Part shown: one piece after another, positions 24,715 to 33,880 of the stretch
How positions within the stretch are numbered: position 1 is the stretch's first letter
Layout of the letters: each line of letters starts with the position of its first letter
Source of the DNA: Micromonospora rosaria
GTDB taxonomy: Bacteria; Actinomycetota; Actinomycetes; Mycobacteriales; Micromonosporaceae
Length of the DNA stretch: 63,525 bases
Direction: 5' to 3'
NCBI RefSeq assembly: GCF_001567585.1
Contig: NZ_LRQV01000024.1
Coordinates: 1-63,525, forward strand
The notes under the pieces: model-generated
Database searches by the model: none
The model's input: the letters and a program-made list of their open reading frames with translations, nothing else
Told to the model about the DNA's origin: nothing
Program-made: the position numbers and the translations under genes

Positions 24715-24754
24715 CCGACCGGCCTCCCGCCACCCCGGTCGCCGACGAGGTCCC

Positions 24755-24790
24755 GGGTCGGGGCCGCCCCTGCGCGGGTGGCCCCGACCC
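24755..24790 (+). terminator. eno terminator
   Basis: GGGTCGGGGCCGCCC (24755-24769) pairs with 24776-24790 over 15 positions with one G-U pair and a 6-nt loop, 40 nt after the enolase stop. Confidence 0.75.
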
Positions 24791-25393
24791 GGCCGGTGCG
24801 CCGGTGGGGCACGGTTCCGCACGGGCAGGGGTTCCGCACGTGGCACATCGCGACCCTTCCCCGGGCGTCCTCCATTCCCCTGACATGCAGTTTCGCTCGA
24901 CGGTTCCCCAGGGCCCGGACCGATCGGCGCGTACCTGTCCGGGAGCCGTGACGGGTGGGTCGGATACGGAGCCGACCCGTCATGGAATTTCCAGCCAGCG
25001 GCTGACAGAAATCCCACCCAAGTGGAATGGCGAATTCGAACGGCTGCCACATTCATCGATGATTGTTGGTGGATTGCCGTACCCGGGTGGGGCTGGGCGA
25101 AACGGTGGACGGTGCCCGGTTCCGGGGGTATAGTCCCCTGTGGATTCATGCCCATTCGGCAATGGACGTCAGGTTTTCGGAGTTCGTGCCCGCCCGGTCG
25201 CTGTCTGCGCCATTGCTGTTTCCGGTGTCGACACCGCCATTAATCCGATTCGTCATCCGATTCGGATTCCGGGTTCGGGGGCCGCTGACGTCGGACGGCG
25301 GATGGTGCTGTTCCTCAGGCCGACAATGGCAGTCGGGCCTCGCCGCGCGTCGACCGGCCGGGCCACGGGCGTGGCGGACGGGAGGTGAACGGG
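24791..25393. other. spacer upstream of the methyltransferase, with a possible Cys-rich leader peptide
   Basis: No full gene is visible. The right part (about 24,960-25,290) is clearly less GC-rich than the surroundings. A -10-like TATAGT lies at 25129-25134; 13 nt later ATG (25148) opens a 31-codon frame ending TAA at 25241-25243, whose peptide has five cysteines in its second half (CPPGRCLRHCCFRCRHRH). Short Cys-rich leader ORFs control downstream genes in mycobacteria, so this could be a leader for the methyltransferase gene that starts 150 nt further on. Confidence 0.35.
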
Positions 25394-26512
25394 GTGGATC
25401 CCGTCAACGAGGTGACCGCCGACCGCACCTTCACCGTGCCGAAGGGGCGGGCGGCACGGCTGCTGCCCGCCCTGTTCCGTGCCGTCGGGTTCACCGCCGA
25501 GCAGGTGGTGGCGACGCTGGGCGCGACCGACCCGGTGGACCTGGTCCGCAACACCGGCACGTACGCCCTGCTCACCGACCACCTGTCCGACCAGTTGTGC
25601 CGTACCCCGGCCGGGCTGCTGACCCAGCTCTTCGTCCGCAACGCCCCGGTGCCGGCGGACGACTACCGGACGGTCCTGCCGGAGGAGCTGCGCCGGGCGT
25701 TGTACTGCTCGGGCATCGTCACCGGCACCGCCGACCTGGTCCGGGGGCGGTTCTCGGTCACCCCGGTCGCGTCCCGGTACTTCCTCTCCGACCAGCTCTT
25801 CGCCTTCGACGACGCGGGGGACGTCGAGCTCACCGACGGGGTGGACGTGGTGCTGCCCCCGCACGCCTCGTCGATGGCGCTGCTGCGGTACGCCGCCGAG
25901 GCGGAACCGGGCGGCCCCCTGATCGACGTGGGCAGCGGCTGCGGCGTGCTGGGCGTCAGTCTCGCGGCCCGCCACCGTTCGCTCACCGCCCTCGACGTCA
26001 ACCCCCGGGCCGCCCACCTGTCGAGGGTCAACGCCGAGCTGAACGGGGTCGCCGCCCGCGTGCTGGTCGAGGACGTCACCACCGGCGGGTTCCCCGTGCC
26101 GGACGGCAGTCTCCTGCTGTTCAACACCCCCACCACGATCCGGTACGCCGACGGGGGGCGGTCGTCCGCCGCCATGCCGCCCCGGCGGGCGCTGGAGAGC
26201 GTCGTCGGCCTGCTCCCGGCGGGCCGGGGCTGCCACGCCCGGTTGTTCCTGGTGGTCGAGGTGCCCCGGGGGGTCCGGTCGGCGAGCGACCTGGTGGCGA
26301 GCTGGCTCACCGACGTCCCGGTGGACCGGCTGGACGTCCGCGAGATCCGCGACTCGGCGGCCTTCGTCCCGGCCGCGATGATCCCGCAGGGACGGGTCGG
26401 TCCGCAGTGCCCGCTGCTGCGGCACGGCGGCGACGCGCCGCCGCTCGCCCGCCACCTGCGCGACCGCGAGGTCCACGAGGTGGTCCCGGTGACCGTGTCG
26501 GTGTCGCGCTGA
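25394..26512 (+). CDS. class I SAM-dependent methyltransferase of unknown target
   Basis: The 372-residue protein has a helical N-terminal part (to about residue 165) and a Rossmann methyltransferase domain with motif I LIDVGSGCGVLGVSLAA (about 176-192), an acidic ribose-binding residue in LTALDVNPRAA, and LLLFNTPTTIRYADGG where related N5-glutamine or rRNA-guanine methyltransferases carry NPP(Y/F). The Asn-Thr-Pro variant makes the substrate uncertain. It may modify a protein or RNA side-chain, or be a natural-product O/N-methyltransferase. I chose GTG 25394 because GGAGGTGA is 5 nt upstream. An RNA methyltransferase gene follows about 130 nt downstream on the same strand. Confidence 0.7.
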   Translation: MDPVNEVTADRTFTVPKGRAARLLPALFRAVGFTAEQVVATLGATDPVDLVRNTGTYALLTDHLSDQLCRTPAGLLTQLFVRNAPVPADDYRTVLPEELRRALYCSGIVTGTADLVRGRFSVTPVASRYFLSDQLFAFDDAGDVELTDGVDVVLPPHASSMALLRYAAEAEPGGPLIDVGSGCGVLGVSLAARHRSLTALDVNPRAAHLSRVNAELNGVAARVLVEDVTTGGFPVPDGSLLLFNTPTTIRYADGGRSSAAMPPRRALESVVGLLPAGRGCHARLFLVVEVPRGVRSASDLVASWLTDVPVDRLDVREIRDSAAFVPAAMIPQGRVGPQCPLLRHGGDAPPLARHLRDREVHEVVPVTVSVSR

Positions 26513-26642
26513 CCCGTCCGCGTACCCGCGCACACCACGCCGGGGCGACGGGGCCGGTCGGTAGGGTCGTCCCAGACCGGAGACGCCGCGCCGGGACGCC
26601 CGCCCCGGGCCGGCGTCCGTGACGAGGAGGCTGGCCGGCACC

Positions 26643-27467
26643 GTGGCGCGGACACTGAGGATCACCACCCGGAACGCCACCTTCCAGCAGTGGCAGGCCC
26701 TGCTCACCAACCGCACCAAGCGGCAACGGGCGGGCGGCTTCCTGGTGCAGGGGGTCCGGCCGGTCTCGCTGGCGGTGCAGCACGGCTGGACGATCCGTAC
26801 CGTGCTGCACAACGACGGGCCGGCGCTGTCCCGGTGGGCCCGGGGCATCCTGGCCGACGCCGGGGCCGCCGAGCGGTTCGCGGTCGCCCCGGAGCTGCTG
26901 CGCGAACTCGGTGGCAAGGACGAGGAGGCACCGGAGCTGCTCGCCGTGGTCGAGCTGCCCGAGGACCGGCTCGACCGGATCCCCACCGGGCCGGACCGGC
27001 TGGTGCTGGTCTTCGACCGGCCGACCACCCCGGGCAACGTCGGCACCCTGGTCCGCTCGGCGGACGCCTTCGGGGCCGCCGGCGTGGTGATCACCGGGCA
27101 CGCCGCCGACCCGTACGACCCGAAGGCGGTCCGGGCCAGCACCGGCTCCCTTTTCGCCGTCCCGGTGGTCCGGGCGCCGAGCCACCGGGAGGTCCTGGAC
27201 TGGGTCGCCTCGGTCCGCGACACCGGGGTACCCCTCACCGTGGTCGGCACCGACGAGCACGGCGACGTCGACGTCTTCGGGCACGACCTGACCGGCCCGA
27301 CGGTCGTCGTGGTCGGCAACGAGACGCACGGGCTCAGCGCGGGCTGGCGGGAGGCGTGCGACCGGATGGTCCGCATCCCGATCACCGGCTCGGCGAGTTC
27401 GCTGAACGCGGCCACAGCGGCGACCGTCGTCCTCTACGAGGCGACCCGCCAGCGCGCCCGCCCGTGA
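26643..27467 (+). CDS. SpoU/TrmH-family RNA 2'-O-methyltransferase
   Basis: The 274-residue protein has the SPOUT knot motifs: motif 1 FDRPTTPGNVGTLVRSADAFGAAGVV (Asn and Arg for catalysis), motif 2 VVVVGNETHGLS, and motif 3 RIPITGSASSLNAATAATVVLYEA. An N-terminal domain (to about residue 95) resembles the substrate-binding part of SpoU enzymes such as TsnR or RlmB. It should methylate a ribose 2'-OH of rRNA or tRNA using S-adenosylmethionine; the exact nucleotide is unknown. Start GTG 26643 has AGGAGG 12 nt upstream; GTG 26619 is an alternative. Confidence 0.88.
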   Translation: MARTLRITTRNATFQQWQALLTNRTKRQRAGGFLVQGVRPVSLAVQHGWTIRTVLHNDGPALSRWARGILADAGAAERFAVAPELLRELGGKDEEAPELLAVVELPEDRLDRIPTGPDRLVLVFDRPTTPGNVGTLVRSADAFGAAGVVITGHAADPYDPKAVRASTGSLFAVPVVRAPSHREVLDWVASVRDTGVPLTVVGTDEHGDVDVFGHDLTGPTVVVVGNETHGLSAGWREACDRMVRIPITGSASSLNAATAATVVLYEATRQRARP

Positions 27468-27552
27468 CCCGGCGGGTCGGAGCGGCAGCGCGCCCGACCA
27501 TGATCCGGCGGGTCGGAGCGGCCCCGTGCCCGCCCCGACCCGCCCGGCCTGG

Positions 27553-28617
27553 TCAACCCACCCAGCGCACCCCCTCGGCGATCCGGGTGAGTTCCCGGAT
27601 GACGGCGGGGTCGGGGCGGGGCGGCTCCGTCGGTACGACCAGGGGAGCCTGCCGCACCATCTGGACGGAGAGCCGCCCGCCGTGGAAGTCGCCGATGATC
27701 AGCGTGTCGCCGTGCCTGGTGAGGTGGGCCGGTCGACCCTGGATGTCGGGCAAGCGGGTCATCTCGGTCAGTGGCATGGCGTGCGGGTCGCCCGCCCCCG
27801 GGGCCCAGCCGATGCCGTAGCTGGTGCCGTCGTCGGTCCGGGCCCGGTCGATGGGCAGGCCGTCCTCGGTCGTGGCCTCGATCCGGTCCTCGGTGATCTC
27901 TCCGGAGCCGTCCTGGTAGCTCACTCCCGTCGCGCCGTTCCTGGTAAACACGTACGCGAGGTGCTGCCCGGGCGGCAGGTAGCTGAGCGCAAACGGCGTG
28001 CGCAGCGTCTCGGTCGTCTGCTCGCTGACGCCACGCGCGATCCGCAGGATGATCTCGTCGAGCCCGTCCTGGGCGGCGTCCCCCGGCCGGCCGTGGCCGT
28101 ACTCCAGCTCCGCCCACCGTCCGGAGGGGAGGACGAACTGGACGAAGGACCGGGTGGGCAGCGTGGCGATCTGCCCGAACCCGCCGTTCACCTCGGTCTC
28201 GGTCCAGCCTGTCGACACCGATCGGTCCCGCCACTGCGGCGGGTGGATCGACGCGCTGAGGTAGGGGCCGTCGACCAATGCGTAGAACACGATCTGTTCC
28301 CGCGGGCCGCAGGTCCGCGCCGGCCGCTCCGCCAGCCCCTCCGGCAGCCAGTCGAAGTGCAGGCGGCACTCCTGCGGCGGGACCTCCTGGACCACCGGCG
28401 GCGGGCCGCTGCCCGGCAGCGGGTCGCCCCGGTCGGCGGGGAGCAGGGCGATCCCGGCGGTGAGGGCGAGCACCGCGATCCCGGCCGCGCCCGAGGTTGC
28501 GTACCGGCGGTGGCGTCGACGTCGGCGGATGCCGGCGTGGACCCCCGCGAGCACCTCGACCGGGTCGGGTGTGTGCCGTTCCCCCTCGGCGAACGCGTCG
28601 GTCAGTCGGTCGTTCAT
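27553..28617 (-). CDS. membrane-anchored partner of the ECF sigma factor (probable anti-sigma)
   Basis: The 354-residue protein has a short cytoplasmic N-terminus with a DPVEVLAGVHAGIRRRRRHRR segment, one membrane helix (about residues 46-62, GAAGIAVLALTAGIALL) and a large outer domain with a single Cys pair and no recognised fold. It overlaps the sigma gene by ATGA (28614-28617), which strongly suggests they work together, as sigma/anti-sigma pairs do. The N-terminal part is too short for a classic zinc anti-sigma domain and has no HxxxCxxC motif, so regulation of the sigma factor is an inference from position. Confidence 0.65.
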   Translation of the reverse strand: MNDRLTDAFAEGERHTPDPVEVLAGVHAGIRRRRRHRRYATSGAAGIAVLALTAGIALLPADRGDPLPGSGPPPVVQEVPPQECRLHFDWLPEGLAERPARTCGPREQIVFYALVDGPYLSASIHPPQWRDRSVSTGWTETEVNGGFGQIATLPTRSFVQFVLPSGRWAELEYGHGRPGDAAQDGLDEIILRIARGVSEQTTETLRTPFALSYLPPGQHLAYVFTRNGATGVSYQDGSGEITEDRIEATTEDGLPIDRARTDDGTSYGIGWAPGAGDPHAMPLTEMTRLPDIQGRPAHLTRHGDTLIIGDFHGGRLSVQMVRQAPLVVPTEPPRPDPAVIRELTRIAEGVRWVG

Positions 28618-29102
28618 CGGCTTGCCTCCAGTTCCAGATCGAGCCGTAGCGTGGCGAGGGCCCGGGACCGCCAGACGCGGACCGAGCCGAGGGCGCACCC
28701 GAGCACCTCGGCGATCTCGCCGTCGGCGAGCCCCTCGTAGTAGCGCAGCACCAGCACCGCGCGGTGCCGGGGCGGCAGGTCGGCGAGCCGGGCCCACAGG
28801 TCCGCGCGGTCGGCGTGCCCGACGGCGTGGTCCGGGTCGTGCTCCACCGGGTCCCGCCGGGCCTGCTCCAGCGCCGCCCGCCGGGCCCGTCGCCGGCGCA
28901 GCGACAGGTACTCGTTGAGGACCATCCGGCGCAGGTAGAGGTCGGGCCGGTCCATCCGGCCGATCCGTTTCCACCGGGCGTGCGCCCGTACCAGCGAGTC
29001 CTGGACGATGTCCTGGGCGAGGTCCCGGTCGCCGGCGAGCACCGCCGCGTACCGCAGCAGCGCCGGCAGCCGGGCCGTGACGACCTCGTCGAAACTCTCC
29101 AT
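28614..29102 (-). CDS. SigE-family ECF RNA polymerase sigma factor
   Basis: The 162-residue protein has region 2 (FDEVVTARLPALLRYAAVLAGDRDLAQDIVQDSLVRAHARW) and region 4 (LPPRHRAVLVLRYYEGLADGEIAEVLGCALGSVRVWRSRAL), the standard two-domain ECF plan of the actinobacterial SigE family. It would direct RNA polymerase to a small regulon. Its stop overlaps the start of a membrane protein gene that is probably its regulator. The start ATG at 29102 has GGAGGT a few bases upstream. Promoter specificity cannot be read from the sequence. Confidence 0.9.
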   Translation of the reverse strand: MESFDEVVTARLPALLRYAAVLAGDRDLAQDIVQDSLVRAHARWKRIGRMDRPDLYLRRMVLNEYLSLRRRRARRAALEQARRDPVEHDPDHAVGHADRADLWARLADLPPRHRAVLVLRYYEGLADGEIAEVLGCALGSVRVWRSRALATLRLDLELEASR

Positions 29103-29208
29103 CCGCCACCTCCTGCACGGGAAACGTCACGGCGGCCGGGATACGTAACCAGGGAACGCCGGTTTCCTGTTTGTCGGCTTCACCGGGGTTGACCCGCGCC
29201 GGTCCGGG

Positions 29209-29224
29209 TAGCGTCGGGGGCATG
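29209..29224 (+). promoter_or_regulatory. aldo/keto reductase -10 box, leaderless start
   Basis: TAGCGT (29209-29214) is followed by 7 nt and then ATG (29222). TTGACC at 29189-29194 is a possible -35, though the 14-nt spacing is short. Confidence 0.5.
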
Positions 29225-30190
29225 CGCTACGTGGAGCTCGACACCCCGAAGCCCATCTCCCGTATCGGCCTGGGGACCTGGCAGTTCGGGTCCAAGGAGT
29301 GGGGGTACGGCCCCGACTACGAGCGTCGGGCCGCCGACATCGTCCGGCGCGCGCTCGACCTCGGGGTCACCCTCTTCGACACCGCCGAGCTGTACGGCTT
29401 CGGCCGCAGCGAGCGGATCCTCGGCGCGGCGCTGGGCGAGGACCGGGGCAAGGTCGTCGTCGCCAGCAAGATCTTCCCCCTGTTGCCGGTCGCCCCGGTG
29501 GTGCAGCAGCGGGCGGTCGCCTCGGCGGCCCGGCTCGGCGTCGGCACCATCGACCTGTACCAGGTGCACCAGGCCAACCCGGTGGTCGCCGACACCACCA
29601 CGATGCGCGGCATGCGCGCGTTGCAGGACGTCGGCCTGGTCGCCGAGGTCGGGGTGAGCAACTACAGCCTGCGCCGCTGGCAGTTCGCCGAGGCGGCGCT
29701 CGGTCGGCGGGTGCTCAGCAACCAGGTCCGGTACAGCATGATCGACCGGGGGCCGGAGGAGGACCTGCTGCCGTACGCGCGGCAGGCCGGCCGGATCGTG
29801 CTGGCGTACAGCCCGCTGGCGCAGGGCTTCCTCTCCGGCCGGTACGACGCGCAGCACCCGCCGAGCGGGGCGGTCCGTCGGGCCAACCCGTACTTCCTGC
29901 CGGAGAACCTGGAACGGGGCGCCGGGCTGATCGCCACGGTGCGCGAGGTGGCCGACGCGCACCAGGCCACCCCGAGCCAGATCGCCCTGGCGTACCTGCT
30001 GTACCACCCCAACGTGGTGGCCATCCCCGGGGCCTCCGGCGTCGAGCAGATGGAACGCAACGCCGCCGCCGCCGAGATCGACCTCGCCGACGACGAGTAC
30101 GCCGCGCTCGCCACCGCCGCCCGGGAGTTCCGCCCGGTCACCGGGCTGGCCGCCGTACCCAGGATGATCCGCGCCCGCGCCGGACGGTGA
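29222..30190 (+). CDS. aldo/keto reductase
   Basis: The 322-residue protein is a complete aldo/keto reductase barrel. It shows the catalytic tyrosine in LFDTAELYGFGRSE, the lysine in VVVASKIFP, and the NADPH-binding C-terminal region AIPGASGVEQMERN. Such enzymes reduce aldehydes or ketones with NADPH; it resembles the YajO/PhnX-type subgroup with LGLGTWQFG at the start, but the substrate is unknown. It is divergent from the sigma factor operon and has a leaderless-type start. Confidence 0.88.
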   Translation: MRYVELDTPKPISRIGLGTWQFGSKEWGYGPDYERRAADIVRRALDLGVTLFDTAELYGFGRSERILGAALGEDRGKVVVASKIFPLLPVAPVVQQRAVASAARLGVGTIDLYQVHQANPVVADTTTMRGMRALQDVGLVAEVGVSNYSLRRWQFAEAALGRRVLSNQVRYSMIDRGPEEDLLPYARQAGRIVLAYSPLAQGFLSGRYDAQHPPSGAVRRANPYFLPENLERGAGLIATVREVADAHQATPSQIALAYLLYHPNVVAIPGASGVEQMERNAAAAEIDLADDEYAALATAAREFRPVTGLAAVPRMIRARAGR

Positions 30191-30243
30191 CCGCGCCGGG
30201 CACGAAGGCGGCCGACGCCGGTCGGTCGGGCGGTGGGTGAGCT

Positions 30244-30258
30244 AGCGTGGGGCGGGTG
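30244..30258 (+). promoter_or_regulatory. MoxR gene -10 box, leaderless start
   Basis: TAGCGT (30244-30249) precedes the GTG at 30256 by 6 nt, so I prefer this start to the GTG at 30247, which overlaps the -10 box. Confidence 0.5.
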
Positions 30259-31689
30259 ACTGGAACCCCTCCGGTGCCCCCGGTCGACCTGCCCGGCACG
30301 CTCGGCGCGCTGCGGGCCTCCGGATACCGCCCCCGTACCGTCAAGCAGGAGCTGCGGGCCAACCTCCTGGCCCGGATGCGGGCCGGCGAACCGCGCTTCC
30401 CCGGTGTCGTCGGGTACGACGACACGGTCCTGCCCGAGGTCGAGCGGGCCCTGCTCGCCGGCCACGACCTGGTGCTGCTCGGCGAGCGCGGCCAGGGCAA
30501 GACCCGGCTGATCCGGGCGTTGGCCGGGCTGCTCGACGAGTGGACCCCGGTGCTCGCCGGCTCGGTGCTCAACGAGGACCCGCTGCGACCGCTCACCCCG
30601 GCCTCCCGGGCGCTGGTCGCCGAGGCCGGGGACGACCTGCCGGTGGCCTGGCTGCACCGCTCGCTGCGGTACGGCGAGAAGCTCGCCACCCCGGACACCA
30701 GCGTCGGTGACCTGGTCGGCGACGTCGACCCGATCCGGGTCGCGCAGGGGCGCAGCCTCGGCGACCCGGAGACCATCCACTTCGGCCTGGTACCCCGCAC
30801 CAACCGGGGCATCTTCGCCGTCAACGAGCTGCCCGACCTCGCCGAGCGGATCCAGGTGGCGCTGCTCAACGTGCTGGAGGAACGGGACATCCAGGTCCGG
30901 GGGTACCAGCTCCGGCTCCCGTTGGACCTGCTCCTGGTGGCCAGCGCCAACCCGGAGGACTACACCAACCGGGGGCGGATCATCACCCCGCTCAAGGACC
31001 GGTTCGGCGCGGAGATCCGTACCCACTATCCGCTCGACCTCGACCTGGAGCTGGCCCTGATCCGGCAGGAGGCGGACCTGGTCGCCGAGGTGCCGGAGCA
31101 CGTGCTGGAGGTGCTCGCCCGGTTCGCCCGCGCGGTCCGCGAGTCCCCGTCGGTCGACCCGCGCTCCGGGGTCTCCGCCCGGTTCGCCATCGCCGCCGCC
31201 GAGACGGTGGCCGCCGCCGCCCTGCGCCGCAGTGGCCTGCTCGCCGCCGGGGACGCGGAGGCCGAGACGGCGGTGGCCCGGGTGGGGGACGCGGTCTCGG
31301 TCACCAGCACGCTGCGCGGGAAGGTCGAGTTCGAGAGCGGCGAGGAGGGGCGGGAGACCGAGATCCTCGGCCACCTGCTGCGGACCGCCACCGCGGAGAC
31401 GTTCCGGGCCCGGCTGGCCGGCCTGGACCTGTCCGGGTTCACCGGGCTGGTCGCCGACGGGGCCGTGGTCGAGACCGGTGAGCTGGTCGCCTCCGCCGAC
31501 CTGCTGCGCCAGGTGGGTACCGTCCCCGGGCTGGCGAAGGTGCTGGACCGGCTCGGGCTGGGCGACGCGCCGACCCCGGCCCAGGCCGCCGCCGGGATCG
31601 AGTTCGTTCTGGAGGGGCTGCACCTGACCCGCCGGCTGGGCAAGGACGTCACCGAGGACGGCCGGGCCCGTTACGGCAGCCGGGGCTGA
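30256..31689 (+). CDS. MoxR/magnesium-chelatase-type AAA+ ATPase
   Basis: The 477-residue AAA+ protein has Walker A LGERGQGKTRLIRAL (about residues 75-90), a Walker B region IFAVNELPDLAERIQVALLNVLEERD, and a sensor stretch LLVASANPEDYTNRG. It resembles ChlI/MoxR ATPases, which act as chaperones together with a partner containing a VWA domain. The next gene, 3 nt downstream, encodes exactly such a protein, so the two should form one complex. The client protein is unknown; neither methanol dehydrogenase nor chlorophyll genes are present. Confidence 0.85.
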   Translation: MTGTPPVPPVDLPGTLGALRASGYRPRTVKQELRANLLARMRAGEPRFPGVVGYDDTVLPEVERALLAGHDLVLLGERGQGKTRLIRALAGLLDEWTPVLAGSVLNEDPLRPLTPASRALVAEAGDDLPVAWLHRSLRYGEKLATPDTSVGDLVGDVDPIRVAQGRSLGDPETIHFGLVPRTNRGIFAVNELPDLAERIQVALLNVLEERDIQVRGYQLRLPLDLLLVASANPEDYTNRGRIITPLKDRFGAEIRTHYPLDLDLELALIRQEADLVAEVPEHVLEVLARFARAVRESPSVDPRSGVSARFAIAAAETVAAAALRRSGLLAAGDAEAETAVARVGDAVSVTSTLRGKVEFESGEEGRETEILGHLLRTATAETFRARLAGLDLSGFTGLVADGAVVETGELVASADLLRQVGTVPGLAKVLDRLGLGDAPTPAQAAAGIEFVLEGLHLTRRLGKDVTEDGRARYGSRG

Positions 31690-31691
31690 CC

Positions 31692-33644
31692 GTGACCGGC
31701 AACCGGTTCCGGTACGGGCAGTGGCGCGGCGGCCCCGACCCGCTGGCCGCCCCGTACGACGTACGGGAGGCGGTGGACTCGGTCGGCGCGCAGGTGCTGG
31801 CCGGCGGCAGCCTGCGGGAGGCGCTGCGGGACCTGCTGCGGCACGGCCCGAACGGCCGGGGCGGTCTGGACGAGCTGACCGCGCGGGCCCGCCGGCTGCG
31901 CCGGGAGGCGCTGCGCCGGGGCAACCTGGACGGCGCGGTGACCCGGGCCCGTGCCCTGCTCGACCAGGCGCTCGCCGCCGAGCGGGACGAACTGCGCGGC
32001 CGGGACGACGACAGCGCCCGGTTCGCCGAGACGGTGCTGGACAACCTGCCCCGCTCGACCGCCCGCGCCGTCGAGGAGCTGGCCGGGTACTCCTGGGCCA
32101 GCGACGAGGCCCGGCAGGCGTACCAGCAGATCCTGGACGGGCTGCGCGACGAGGCGCTCGGGCAGCGCTTCGCCGGGCTGCGCGACGCCGCGCGGGCCGC
32201 CGCCGACCCGGCGGTGCAGGAGCGGATCGCCGAGGTGATGCGCGACCTCAACGCCCTGCTCGCCCGGCACGCCCGGTCCGAGGACACCACCGATGCGTTC
32301 GCCGAGTTCATGCGGCGGCACGGTGAGTTCTTCCCGGAACGGCCGCGTGACGTCGACGAGCTGGTCGACGTGCTGGCCCGCCGGGCGGCGGCCGGGGAAC
32401 GGCTGCTCCGGTCGCTCACCGACCGGCAGCGCGAGGAGCTGTCGGGGCTGCTGCGGCAGTCCCTCGGCGACCGGCTCGCCCAGGAGCTGGCCACCCTGGA
32501 CGTCACCCTGCGGGGGCTGCGCCCCGACCTGCCGTGGGGGCGGGGGGAGCGGGCGCGCGGGGAGCGGTCCCTGGGCTACGGCGAGGCGACCGGGCTGCTC
32601 GACGAGATCGCCGACCTGGACGACCTGCTGGACCAGCTCGCCCAGGAGCACCCGGGGGCGACCCTTGACGACGTGGACGTCGACGCGGTGGCCCGCACCC
32701 TGGGCCGGGACGCCGCCGACGTGGTGGGCCGGCTGCGGGAGCTGGAGCGGGAGCTGCGCCGGCAGGGCTGGGTGACCCGGGACGCCGACGGGTTGACCCT
32801 GAGTCCGAAGGCGCTGCGCCGGCTGGCCGGCACCGCGCTGCGGCGGGTCTTCAACGACCTCTCCGCCGGGCCGCGCGGCCAGCACGACCTGCGTGCGGCC
32901 GGGGCCGCCGGCGAGGTCAGCGGGGGCTCCCGCCCCTGGGAGTACGGCGACGAGCAGCCCCTGGACGTGGTCCGGACCCTCACCCGGGCGGTCCGCCGGG
33001 CCGGGCCGACCGTCCCGGTACGGCTCGCCGTCGAGGACTTCGAGGTGGTGGAGACCGAACGGCGGGCGTCGGCGGCGGTGGCGCTCTGCGTCGACCTGTC
33101 GTACTCGATGATCTCCCAGGGGCGGTGGGGGCCGATGAAGCAGACCGCGCTGGCCCTGTCGCACCTGATGGCGACCCGGTTCCCCCAGGACGCGCTGCAG
33201 ATCGTCGGCTTCGGCCGCCGGGCCGCCCCGCTGACCCAGCTCGAACTGGCGGCCGTGGAACCCGACCTGGTGCAGGGCACCAACCTCCAGCACGCGTTGC
33301 TGCTCGCCGGCCGGCACCTGCGCCGGCACCCGGACGCCGAACCGGTGGTCCTGGTGGTCACGGACGGTGAGCCGACCGCCCATCTGGACCCGACCGACGG
33401 CGAGGCGCTGTTCCACTGGCCGTCGCTGCCGGAGACCGTCGAGGCGACGATCCGCGAGGTGGACCGCCTCACCCGCTACGGCGCCACGCTCAACCTGTTC
33501 ATGCTCGGCGACGACCCCGGCCTGCGCCGGTTCGTCGAGGCGGTGGCCCGCCGCTCCCGGGGCCGGATGTTCACCCCCGACCCCGACGACCTTGGCGAGT
33601 ACGTCGTCTCCGACTACCTCCGCGCCCGCCACGGCCGCCGCTGA
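31692..33644 (+). CDS. VWA-domain partner of the MoxR ATPase
   Basis: The 650-residue protein has a long helical, Arg/Glu-rich N-terminal part (to about 440) and a C-terminal von Willebrand A domain. The metal-ion adhesion site is complete: DLSYS (about residue 464), the Thr in QGTNLQHALLLAGRHL, and Asp in VVTDGEPTAH. In ChlD/CobT/MoxR systems the VWA protein links the ATPase to its target. The GTG start lies 3 nt after the stop of the ATPase gene, so they are coupled. No signal peptide is visible, so it is cytoplasmic. Confidence 0.85.
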   Translation: MTGNRFRYGQWRGGPDPLAAPYDVREAVDSVGAQVLAGGSLREALRDLLRHGPNGRGGLDELTARARRLRREALRRGNLDGAVTRARALLDQALAAERDELRGRDDDSARFAETVLDNLPRSTARAVEELAGYSWASDEARQAYQQILDGLRDEALGQRFAGLRDAARAAADPAVQERIAEVMRDLNALLARHARSEDTTDAFAEFMRRHGEFFPERPRDVDELVDVLARRAAAGERLLRSLTDRQREELSGLLRQSLGDRLAQELATLDVTLRGLRPDLPWGRGERARGERSLGYGEATGLLDEIADLDDLLDQLAQEHPGATLDDVDVDAVARTLGRDAADVVGRLRELERELRRQGWVTRDADGLTLSPKALRRLAGTALRRVFNDLSAGPRGQHDLRAAGAAGEVSGGSRPWEYGDEQPLDVVRTLTRAVRRAGPTVPVRLAVEDFEVVETERRASAAVALCVDLSYSMISQGRWGPMKQTALALSHLMATRFPQDALQIVGFGRRAAPLTQLELAAVEPDLVQGTNLQHALLLAGRHLRRHPDAEPVVLVVTDGEPTAHLDPTDGEALFHWPSLPETVEATIREVDRLTRYGATLNLFMLGDDPGLRRFVEAVARRSRGRMFTPDPDDLGEYVVSDYLRARHGRR

Positions 33645-33832
33645 CCTCGCCTCCCTGCGCGGGCTCTGTCGTCCGTTGGCTGGTTCGTCGTGGTGGCCGG
33701 CCTGGGTTCCGTGGCGCGCGGTCTCGCGGCGGTAGCGCTGTTGTCGTCCTTTCGAGCTGCCCCGGTTATGAGACCAGGAAGGGCTCGGGCCGACCGGGGC
33801 CTGGGCGGAGGAGCGGAGGCCCAATGCTCCGA

Positions 33833-33880
33833 CCGCTGGTCCGCTGGTCCGCTGGTCCGCTGGGCCGCTGGTCCGCTGGG
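33833..33880 (+). repeat. six tandem copies of an 8-bp unit
   Basis: CCGCTGGT is repeated six times from 33833, with the fourth and sixth copies reading CCGCTGGG. Eight is not a multiple of three, so the array is not a protein repeat. Confidence 0.9.

Noticed and set aside
30256..33644. Magnesium chelatase for chlorophyll or cobalamin
   Set aside because: The ATPase and VWA proteins fit the wider MoxR class; no ChlH/CobN subunit or pathway gene is near.
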